This document shows positions 29,513 to 38,600 of a stretch of DNA of 64,000 nt, piece by piece. The notes beneath the pieces were generated by a model that was not told the DNA's origin, ran no database searches, and worked only from the letters and a program-made list of their open reading frames with translations. The DNA is from Candidatus Parabeggiatoa sp. HSG14 (GTDB taxonomy: Bacteria > Pseudomonadota > Gammaproteobacteria > Beggiatoales > Beggiatoaceae), in contig JAUCGK010000002.1 of assembly GCA_030378085.1 (NCBI GenBank), positions 1 to 64,000 on the forward strand. Reading direction: 5' to 3'. The stretch's first letter is position 1. Every line of letters starts with the position of its first letter. Both the position numbers and the translations under genes were made by a program.

Positions 29513-32500
29513 TTAAGGCATTTCTCCAACAATTCGTATGGTTTCCACGCTGACAGTACACACCCGTTGCAATAATTCTACCACCGTTTCTTTGTAATCA
29601 GCAAAGCGATAGGTGTTGAATTTCTCGGCAATGGTTTTGTCGCGGGGCTTCTTTTCTTTGTATTGATCCAATATCCATTCCAAGGCAGAACGATTACCCA
29701 ATTTATACTCCCAAGCTTCGGGAGGAATGCCTTGTAATGTGGTGATAGCGTCTAAGTCAATTTCTCCTTTATTCTTATCGGCTTTGAGTCTGGGTTTGTT
29801 GGCTTTGTTGCTGGCCAGTTTTTTATTAATCCGTTTAAAGAGGTATTTTTTGATGGTTTCGTAATTCAAATGTAAATCTATCAATTGTTTGCCCCATATT
29901 GCCCATTGTGGGAAATCTTCATAAAACGGGAGGCGCGGAAATTCACGCTTTAAGTTCAGGGCGTATTTCTCCCGATAAGTCGGATGATGCAATACAGCGT
30001 AGGTATAATGAAAAATGTTCTCCTTGGTGATGGTGTCATCTTGGTAATGGGAGCAAAACTGGTTTAAGCCCCAATCGGTTATGTTGTCGTGGCGATTGCC
30101 TTGTTTGTCATAGCGGTATAGGGGGAGGCATTGTGTTTTTTCTAAAAAATCGAAACCAGCAACATATTTAGTTATTAAGCTTTGAAAGGGTTTGCTTGAT
30201 GATAACCCTGAAAAACAAATTAGCTTATTGGTATCCATTTTACCAAACTTAAATAATTCACCTTGTTGATATATTCTGTGAACAATTATTCTATCAAAAT
30301 AAAGTACCCTTTTAATAAAAGGCCTATAAAGAGATTCTCTAACAAAATTGCTATCAAATTCTAAGATTGAACCCTTTTGTAAATGTGCTTCTAACTCGGA
30401 AGTCCATTTGATTGTTCTGCCCACAAAATCATTAATGGATAATTTTTTATTTGATTTCTCCCACCTGACTTGTTCTTGTTGATAAAAATCACAAAAGAAA
30501 TTGACTTTCTCTATCAAATTTTGTTCATTAAAATCATAAACCCATTCATCTCTAGCAGTAACAATCCCATTAGAAAACAACTTAAAAATCGCCCGTTCCT
30601 CTTTCTGAGATTTCGCCAGTTTTGTTTCCTTATTCGCTAACGGCAATAAATCCTCAAAATCATTATCAGCGATGTTGAGCCAATTGTGATTTTTATCGGG
30701 TTGAATACGATTAAAATACATTTCCCTAAACGATGTACTTCTCAAAAAAGCCAATTTATTGGTGGCGATTTCCAATTCTGGGCGGCGTATATAATGGATT
30801 TTGCAGGTTGTAGAGACGCACGGCTGTGCGTCTCTACGATGACGTTTTACCATAAACGAAATCGCTACGCCGGTTTGAATCCCAAACACATTATTTTTAG
30901 TGCCAGATAATTTGGGATTTTTTCTAACATCGCCCCCTAAATCAATCACATAAATATCATTAAATTCCTCAGCAACCACTTTTCTAAAACCATCAAAAGT
31001 ACGCGCCTCTAAAAAAGAGGAGTTAGTGACAAACGTTAAAATGCCATTATCGGATAAACGATTACTTGCCCAGCGAAAAAAACGCGCATACATATCATAA
31101 AGCTTGGTTTTCTGGGCGGTGCTGTTGGCAATATAAGTGCGTTTTATTGATTCGTCTATACTCCCCTTACCATCATAAGCACGATTTTTATTGTTATCGT
31201 TCTCGTTTTGTTGATTGGCGTTGTAAGGGGGATTACCGATAATCACTGAAATCTTACGTTTATTTTGCGCCTGAATCCGTGCCGCGTTTTCTTCTCCCAA
31301 CCCAATAGATAAGGTTTTCTGTTGATTTTGATAACTATGCTCAAAGCTTAAATTGTCCAATGTATCCACAAAACAAATATGGGGGAAGGCTTCATACTCC
31401 TCCATTTTCTGTTGATAGGTGTATTCAATATTCAAATTAGCAATGTAATAGGGCAAAATCGCCAATTCATTGCAATGGATTTCATTCAAGTATTTAGCAC
31501 GAAGCCGATTTTTCGGTAAATATTCAATCAGTTCCGTGATAAACGTCCCTGTACCAGTCGCAGGATCAAGAATTTCCACATCATCATCCGCTAATAACCG
31601 ATTAAAGTGCTTTTCCAATAAATAATCGGTACTCTCAATCATAAACCGCACGATTTCATTGGGGGTGTAAACGATGCCTAATCGATCCGCTGCTTTGGGA
31701 TTGTAAGTTTTATAAAAGTTCTCATACACTACCTTGAGAAATTTTTGTTTTTCGTGGTGATTAGAAATGTTAGCCGCTTCACGCCGAATCACGGCATAAT
31801 AACTTTCAATAGATTTCAGCGTTTCACGGCGTACTTTGCCCATAAAAAAAGTATTTACCACCGATTCTAATTGCTGCGCGATAATATTTTCCCGATGAAA
31901 TTGGCTTTCATTAAATACCGTTAAAAAAATATCTTCGGTAAGAATATGTTGAATAATCATCTCCCGAATATCAAACGCATTGATTTTGGGATTGATGGAT
32001 TGTTGACACAGCGTAAACAAGCTTTTAAAAGCGGCTTTAAATCTCTTGTTGGTTTTGTCTTGACTCTCCAGTGTTTGGCGTAACGTATTGATAACAATGG
32101 GTAAGTCCGTCTTAAAGCACTCAATGGCTTTGCGAAAGTCTTGAACTTCGGGGCGTTCATAATTAATAAAATGGGTAAACAGCGCATCCAATTTATCGGC
32201 ATCCACCATTTTTACCCGTTGGATTTCGTTACCCCCTTGAATTAAGACAGCGGTTTGCGAATCCTCAAATAAAATGTTATCATTAGGATAACCTTTAATG
32301 AATTTGTTTTGGATTTCCTTATCCAAATTATCATCTTGATCCTTGCTCTCCCAATACCCCCAAGGCAAGCGCAACGCATCCTTTACCGTGCCATCAGGAT
32401 AAACGGTGGTATCATGCTTGGTACGATATTCTAATTCAGGAATTAAAATAAAATTTTTAGCAATGCAATACCCATTCAACAAATTTTGAAAAGCCACCCG

Positions 32501-32584
32501 AATAGAGGTTTCCTTACGGGAGCCGCCATATTGAATGATTTTTTCAACTTCAGTGTGGTAATTTTGAATCAGTAAGCGAGACAT
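29513..32584 (-). CDS. Single-chain restriction-modification enzyme (type ISP/IIG-like), copy B
   Basis: A 1023-residue enzyme with the same architecture as copy A: nuclease E79-x-K81, DPATGTGTF near 340, NPPY near 450. I count four substitutions in the first ~495 residues between the copies. Sequence then diverges at about 497-625 and 705-860, with near-identical segments between and after. Those regions include the expected target-recognition domain, so the enzymes should recognise different sites. A GTAGAGACGCAC palindrome at 30810 adds residues in the first variable region ([14 protein letters not shown]). No helicase motifs. ATG 32584 has no clear Shine-Dalgarno sequence. It lies between two sensor-phosphatase genes on the same strand. 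Confidence 0.88.
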   Translation of the reverse strand: MSRLLIQNYHTEVEKIIQYGGSRKETSIRVAFQNLLNGYCIAKNFILIPELEYRTKHDTTVYPDGTVKDALRLPWGYWESKDQDDNLDKEIQNKFIKGYPNDNILFEDSQTAVLIQGGNEIQRVKMVDADKLDALFTHFINYERPEVQDFRKAIECFKTDLPIVINTLRQTLESQDKTNKRFKAAFKSLFTLCQQSINPKINAFDIREMIIQHILTEDIFLTVFNESQFHRENIIAQQLESVVNTFFMGKVRRETLKSIESYYAVIRREAANISNHHEKQKFLKVVYENFYKTYNPKAADRLGIVYTPNEIVRFMIESTDYLLEKHFNRLLADDDVEILDPATGTGTFITELIEYLPKNRLRAKYLNEIHCNELAILPYYIANLNIEYTYQQKMEEYEAFPHICFVDTLDNLSFEHSYQNQQKTLSIGLGEENAARIQAQNKRKISVIIGNPPYNANQQNENDNNKNRAYDGKGSIDESIKRTYIANSTAQKTKLYDMYARFFRWASNRLSDNGILTFVTNSSFLEARTFDGFRKVVAEEFNDIYVIDLGGDVRKNPKLSGTKNNVFGIQTGVAISFMVKRHRRDAQPCVSTTCKIHYIRRPELEIATNKLAFLRSTSFREMYFNRIQPDKNHNWLNIADNDFEDLLPLANKETKLAKSQKEERAIFKLFSNGIVTARDEWVYDFNEQNLIEKVNFFCDFYQQEQVRWEKSNKKLSINDFVGRTIKWTSELEAHLQKGSILEFDSNFVRESLYRPFIKRVLYFDRIIVHRIYQQGELFKFGKMDTNKLICFSGLSSSKPFQSLITKYVAGFDFLEKTQCLPLYRYDKQGNRHDNITDWGLNQFCSHYQDDTITKENIFHYTYAVLHHPTYREKYALNLKREFPRLPFYEDFPQWAIWGKQLIDLHLNYETIKKYLFKRINKKLASNKANKPRLKADKNKGEIDLDAITTLQGIPPEAWEYKLGNRSALEWILDQYKEKKPRDKTIAEKFNTYRFADYKETVVELLQRVCTVSVETIRIVGEMP
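30810..30837. repeat. In-frame GTAGAGACGCAC palindrome inside RM copy B
   Basis: Perfect 12-bp arms GTAGAGACGCAC / GTGCGTCTCTAC surround a 4-base loop GGCT. The copy is read in a different frame or direction from the ones in the propeller sensor, giving [10 protein letters not shown]. The frame stays open. Confidence 0.9.
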
Positions 32585-32608
32585 GAATTATCATTAGTAT
32601 TTATTTTA

Positions 32609-32805
32609 AAAGGAGTGACGCTGGAGCGTCACGGTATGTATTCCCAACGTAGACGTTGGGAACGAGAAATAGTTTTTTGTAGGGTGGGTAGAGCGGTAGC
32701 GAAACCCACCGATTCCTTGAAATTGGTGGGTTTCGTACCTCTACCCACCCTACATTTTGACTTATGTATAACGATGAGACGTGGACGTTGGAAACGAGAA
32801 TCAAA
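32609..32805. repeat. REP-like pair plus long GTAGGGTGGGTAGAG hairpin
   Basis: A REP-like pair lies at 32609-32668, and a 75-bp hairpin at 32679-32753 has arms GTAGGGTGGGTAGAG / CTCTACCCACCCTAC and inner arms GAAACCCACC / GGTGGGTTTC. A degenerate ACGTGGACGTTGGAAACGAG follows. The cluster sits at the 3' end of the PocR sensor gene and before RM copy B. Confidence 0.75.
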
Positions 32806-32810
32806 CTATA

Positions 32811-35318
32811 TTATTTCTGCTTCAAAACCAACAACGTAATATCATCAAAAACCTTTTGCGTACCAATAAATTGTTTCACATCAGCAATGATGGCTTGTTG
32901 AATTTCTTGGGCAGATAAGTGCCAGTTTTGACTAATAACTTCGCATAAGCGTTCTATTTCATAAAGCACCATCTTAGGATTTCGTGCTTCGGTAATGCCA
33001 TCCGTGTAAAGCACAATGCCATCTCCCTTTTTTAACTGGATATCCAAGTGGGAGAGCGTATGGGCAATATTAGGTATGACTCCCACCATAAATCCTAAGT
33101 CAACGGTATTAACTCGCTCAATTTTGCCTCCTTGGCGCACTACCAACACGTCTTCATGTTGTCCGGTTATCCGCAATTGCCCGTCTTGGTAATCCAATAA
33201 AGACAGTGTTAAATTTTTGTCTGTCTCAATCCGTTTGACATTTTTATAAATGATGCGATTGAGGAAATTTAAAAATTGTTGAGCATCGCTAATCTCGCCA
33301 ATCAGCAAACTTTGTACAGCAGTTTGTACCATCAACATTAACACACCACTTTCTAAACCATGCCCAGTGACATCGCCTATACCAATTTTTATGCGTCCAT
33401 TATGTTCAAGCACATCATAATAATCACCACCGATTTCATCCGCAGATTCCATAAAGCCTGCTATATCTAGGCTTTCAATTTGTTGCAATTCTGATTCCTT
33501 GGGTAAAACCATTTGTTGCAATTGCTTAGCCACATCTAGTTCAGCACCCATGCGTAAATTATCGGCTGTCAAAGTTTTTAGAGACAGATGAGTTTTTACT
33601 CTTGCCAATAATTCTTCCTTGGAAATTGGTTTAGTCATGTAGTCATTAGCACCAGCTTCCAAACCTTGGACCAAATCTTTTACTTGGTTCTTGGCTGTCA
33701 ATAACAATATTGGCATTTCAATTGCTTGCCATTTTTCCCTGAGCTTGTGAGTGACTTCATAACCAGTCATTTTTGGCATCATCACGTCTAATAAAATAAC
33801 ATCTGGTATTAAGCCATCATCTATGAACTTCAAAGCTTCATGGCCGGAAGTTGCTTGGACGATACTGTAATTTTGCAAAGACAAATAGTTATGTAAAACT
33901 TGTAAATTGACTGGTTCGTCATCAACAATTAGAATTTTGAAGGTAGCATTAATTGTAGCTGGTGCTACAGAACTTTCTTCCGTGTGAACATCACTATGGA
34001 CAATGGTGTGAGCTAATTTAGGACGGTTTGCAGACAAAGGAACTGCTGATTCTTCCGAGGAAGGTAAAATAAAAATAAACTTTGAACCAATACCTAAAGT
34101 AGATTCTACCCAAATCTTGCCGCCGTGTAATTCCACCAATTTTTTCGTAACCGCCAAACCCAAACCAGTACCACCATATTCTCTAGAAGTAGAGCCTTCA
34201 GCTTGTTCAAAAGACTCAAAAATGCTGTCTAACTTATCAGCAGGAATACCAATACCATCATCAGCAAGCGTGATTTGTACTTGCTGTTCATTAATAGCTT
34301 CGGCCGAAACTGTGATGTGCCCTTGCTCGGTAAATTTAATCGCATTACCAACCAAATTATACAAAATTTGTTGCAAGCGATTTTCATCCGCAAAAACAGC
34401 CGGTAAATCAAGTTTAACTGTATTGACAAAATCTACTTGTTTATGGCCAAGCAATGGTTGACTAATCGTTAGCACCATATCAACAATGGAATGTAATTCA
34501 AGCGATTTTAATTGCAAGCCAATGTCATGATGCTTCAACTTAGAGAAGTCAAGAATATCACTAACTAAGGATGATAAACGTTTCCCACTATTGGCAATCA
34601 TCGCAAGATTAGCTTTAGTTCGTTTATCTAATTCGCCAGTAGCACCGTCTATCAAAGATTCTGCAATGCCAATAATGCCGTTAAGAGGAGTACGTAGCTC
34701 GTGGGAGGTGTTGGCCAAGAACTCATCTTTGAGCTTATCATGTGCTTCCAATTTGATTTGTTGTAAGCCCATTTCACCAATAATTTCGGCTAAGTTAGCT
34801 AGAAACTTTACAATGGACTTGGCTTGTTTCTCATCAATAATTGGAGCTTTTAGGACGGCTTCGAGATAACTTTTTTCATCGAAGCCAAATTCTACAGCCT
34901 GTTTGCGAAAAAATTCCATATCAGGTTGGGAGAAAAAAAATTGTCCAATAAAGAGATTGGCGACATGCTTCCCTTCAATCTTAATAGGCGCAGCAGCCTC
35001 TGCCAGTCCATTCATACATTGGTACACCGCATACCCATCTCCTTTCATTAGAGCACTAGCTATGGAAGTATCGCTTTCAATACATCTGGCGCAACTGGAA
35101 GGATTGGCACGATGAAATTTAGTGCAGACATCCAGCCAGCCAGCACCAACTATAACAACGCCCTCAAGATCAATAATAGCATCGGCAATGCCTACAACCT
35201 TGTTAAAATTGTCTACGAGAGTCTCAAGAGTCTTTAAATCAACTAATTCAGAAAATTTCTTTCCTTTATCTTTCGCCGAATTTATATCATGCAAGGTGAC
35301 TACAGAGTTATTTGACAT
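32811..35318 (-). CDS. PocR-domain hybrid histidine kinase with receiver and PP2C output
   Basis: An 835-residue soluble protein from ATG 35318, with AGGAGC eight bases upstream. Domains: PocR ligand-binding domain (about 18-190; DLEGVVIVGAGW, CTKFHRANPSSCARC with clustered cysteines, GLAEAAAPI), HisKA (His near 205, [12 protein letters not shown]), HATPase (about 290-405; [16 protein letters not shown]), receiver (about 455-575; [10 protein letters not shown]) and SpoIIE/PP2C (about 610-835; GGDYYDV, GDVTGHG, YTDGITEA). From HisKA onward it is closely similar to the propeller sensor at 24907; only the input differs. PocR domains bind small organic ligands and may coordinate metal through cysteines. 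Targets unknown. Confidence 0.9.
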   Translation of the reverse strand: MSNNSVVTLHDINSAKDKGKKFSELVDLKTLETLVDNFNKVVGIADAIIDLEGVVIVGAGWLDVCTKFHRANPSSCARCIESDTSIASALMKGDGYAVYQCMNGLAEAAAPIKIEGKHVANLFIGQFFFSQPDMEFFRKQAVEFGFDEKSYLEAVLKAPIIDEKQAKSIVKFLANLAEIIGEMGLQQIKLEAHDKLKDEFLANTSHELRTPLNGIIGIAESLIDGATGELDKRTKANLAMIANSGKRLSSLVSDILDFSKLKHHDIGLQLKSLELHSIVDMVLTISQPLLGHKQVDFVNTVKLDLPAVFADENRLQQILYNLVGNAIKFTEQGHITVSAEAINEQQVQITLADDGIGIPADKLDSIFESFEQAEGSTSREYGGTGLGLAVTKKLVELHGGKIWVESTLGIGSKFIFILPSSEESAVPLSANRPKLAHTIVHSDVHTEESSVAPATINATFKILIVDDEPVNLQVLHNYLSLQNYSIVQATSGHEALKFIDDGLIPDVILLDVMMPKMTGYEVTHKLREKWQAIEMPILLLTAKNQVKDLVQGLEAGANDYMTKPISKEELLARVKTHLSLKTLTADNLRMGAELDVAKQLQQMVLPKESELQQIESLDIAGFMESADEIGGDYYDVLEHNGRIKIGIGDVTGHGLESGVLMLMVQTAVQSLLIGEISDAQQFLNFLNRIIYKNVKRIETDKNLTLSLLDYQDGQLRITGQHEDVLVVRQGGKIERVNTVDLGFMVGVIPNIAHTLSHLDIQLKKGDGIVLYTDGITEARNPKMVLYEIERLCEVISQNWHLSAQEIQQAIIADVKQFIGTQKVFDDITLLVLKQK

Positions 35319-35397
35319 TTATCTTGCTCCTAAAATTACTCTAGTGATGAGTTATTGAAAATTCCCGATGATTGGTAATCCAGTTTGAGAAATTAGA

Positions 35398-35645
35398 AAG
35401 GATTACAGTATCAGGTTATTTTCGTTAAAAGTTTTAGCTTTGAGAGCTGATAACGATTATTTATAAAAACAGAAAAACCTGAACTACAAGGATTGTATCT
35501 AATAAAGGATTACAACGTTGGGTTATTGGAGTCCAAAGCTTTAGCTTTGGAAGAAATTACAAGGATTATTTATAAAAAAGAGCAGATTGCAATCATGCTT
35601 AGATTTAAATCCTTTATTATATACAATCCCAGTAGTTCTTGGTTT
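35398..35645. mobile_element. Miniature inverted-repeat elements, partial plus complete copy
   Basis: A partial copy (35398-35470) matches the interior of the element at 24742. A complete one (35476-35645) has ends AACCTGAACTACAAGGATTG and CAATCCCAGTAGTTCTTGGTT. The complete copy carries a TTGGAGTCCAAAGCTTTAGC insertion. It ends 17 bases before the stop of the neighbouring giant kinase gene. Confidence 0.65.
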
Positions 35646-35662
35646 TTGCAGTTAAAGGTTGG

Positions 35663-38600
35663 TTATTGCTGTTTCAAAACCAACAAAGTAATATCATCAA
35701 AAACCTTTTGCGTACCAATGTATTTTTTAACATCAACAACGATGGCTTGTTGGATTTCTTTGGCGGTGAGATGCCAATTTTGGCTAATGACTTCGCACAG
35801 GCGTTCTACGCCATAAAACTTCATTTTGGGATTTCGCGCTTCGGTAATGCCATCAGTGTAAAGAACAATACCGTCTCCCGGTTGTAATTGGATATCCAAG
35901 TGGGAGAGCGTGTGGGCAATATTGGGAATGACTCCCACCATAAATCCTAAGTCAACGGTATCAACTCGCTCAATTTTGCCACCTTGGCGCACTACCAACA
36001 CGTCTTCATGTTGTCCTGTTATCCGCAATTGCCCATCCTGATAATCCAATAAAGACAGTGTTAAGTTTTTGTCTGTCTCAATCCGTTTGACGTTTTTATA
36101 AATGATGCGGTTGAGGAAATTTAGGAATTGTTGAGCATCACTAATCTCACCAATCAATAGACTTTGTACAGCAGTTTGTACCATCAGCATTAACACACCA
36201 CTTTCTAAACCATGCCCGGTTACATCGCCGATGCCAATTTTTATGTGTCCATCATGTTCAAGCACATCATAATAATCACCACCGATTTCATCGGCGGGTT
36301 CCATAAAACCTGCTATATCTAGGCTTTCAATCTGTTGCAATTCTGATTCTTTGGGTAGAACCATCTGTTGTAATTGTTTGGCAACATCTAATTCAGCACC
36401 CATACGCAGGTTTTCTTCTTTGAGACGTTCATTGAGAAGTGTAATTTCTTGATTAGCGTTTGCAAGTTGTTTGGTACGTCGCTCTACTTTTTGTTCCAAG
36501 GTGCGATACAACAAAGCATTTTCAAGGGAAATTGCTGCTTGAGAAGAGAGCATATCAACTATTTTGAGTCGTGCTAGGGTAAACGCGCCTTCAGTGAGAT
36601 TATTTTCCAAATAGAGCAAGCCAATCAATTGTCCTTGGTGAAGAATCGGACTACATAAAATCGATTTGAGTTGATGTTGGCGAATGTAGCTATCCTCAGT
36701 GTAAATACCTTCTTGCATGGCATTGGCTAATACCACTGGCTCATGGCTTCTTACCACATAATTGATAATGGTTGATGGCAAACGGTTTTTGATTGAAAGA
36801 GATTGCAACACTGGAACGATATCAATATCAAATGCGCCTGAAGCTTCAATCACCCATTGCCCTTCTTTATCTAATATCAACAAGCCTCTTTCGGCTCCCG
36901 CATTTTCAATGAGCGTGTGCATCATTTTTTTTAACAGTTTGCTTAGGACAATTTCACCCGCCAAAGTTTGGGCAGCTTTGGTAACACTGTCCAAATCTAA
37001 CATCATTGAAGTTGTCAATCGAGTTGCAGAATCAACGAGTGTTGCTCGCTTTGTGATAGTAAAATCAAGCGTTTTTGTGCTTTGGGTGGACAACAGTTGC
37101 GGATATTTTGCTTCTAAATCCTTTACTTTTGCTAAAGCTCCCCATTGTTGATAAGCGTAGTGGGCATCACGTAAGTAAACTTTGGAAAATTTGTCCATAC
37201 CACGAGCGAGATAAAACCCAGCCGCTAATTCATAAGCTAGGGCTTCTTCTTGAATATACTCATTATCAGCCGCACCTTTGATGGCTTTTTCATACCACTC
37301 CATCGCTTCCAATTGTCCCAAAACCCGTGCTTTTTCAGCTTCCACTAAATCGTATTTGTGTTGAAAATTCATGGGTGCGTGTTTAGCCCAATCTTGCATC
37401 TGTTCCTGGTTAGCAGATACCTTTTTGAGAAGGCTTTCTTTATCAGACGGATCTGCATCAGGGTAAACCGCTAGTCGTGCTAGAGAATCATGGAATACAA
37501 AAAGGGGCATCAAATAAGCACCTTCCGTAAACTGTAAAAGCGGTTCTGCAATTGTGGCTTGTTCAAATGCACTCTGGTATTCCTGAAACAGATAACACAA
37601 GAAAAGTTTATTGGAAGCTAAACAAAATATGGAATAATCATCGTTTGCTTCTTGATAGCGTGGTAACATGATCTCTTCGTTATACACATCACCAATTAAA
37701 CGACAAGGCGGAAAATCCACTGAATCATTACCCATCAAATTCAAGACGGTTTGTTGATAAATCGCATGAACATAAAAAGGGTACTCTTGCTTGATTTGTT
37801 TTAATACTGAACTCGTCAAAGCCATTTCTTGTTCCAATACTGGGAGTTCTTTGCCGCTAAACAATGAGTACATTGAGCAGTTAACCGTATTGTAGGAGGC
37901 AAATTCTAAATCTCCCACTTCCAATGCAACCTGATAGGCTTCTCGAAGCGGTTGCAATGTTTCTTTGAGATGTCTTTTCCAATAGCGTATACAAAAGTTA
38001 ACGTACATTGATACCCGTGCTTGAAATTCTTTAACATTGTACTGTTCCAACATACGCATGGAGAGTTCTCCAAACCTAAATCCCGCTTCAATGTCTCCCA
38101 CCTCCTGACAAAGAAAAATGCCATACATGTTATACCCGACAATTGAATCGGGGGTATTACCATATTTGATTGACAGATTAATTTGTTCACAAGCCATCAG
38201 GTGCGCCAGTTTAGGAACATTAAAAAGAACCGGCGCATGTCCTCTTGAAAGGACACGTATGGCAAGCAGTTTATTGGGATCAGTCATTTCTGGCAGATTG
38301 GCTAAATCCTCAATGGATTTATCAGCCAAATTGGATTGCGTTTCCGCTAAAGCGAGATCAACATCCGAAGAATTAGGGTCTTCTGGAAAATTAATGCCTA
38401 ACCTATTCAGCACAGAGAGTTTGACTTTTATGGCTTCTAAGCATTGGCTTTGTGCAAAATAAGAAACTATCCTGATTTCGTAAGCGTTTAGTTTGTCCGA
38501 CAACGATTTAGCATTGTTAAGTACGATCTCAACCAATTGTTCTTGTCGAGAAAAATCGCCAATAAGGTATGCCGCATCGGCTGCGGATTCATATAACGCC

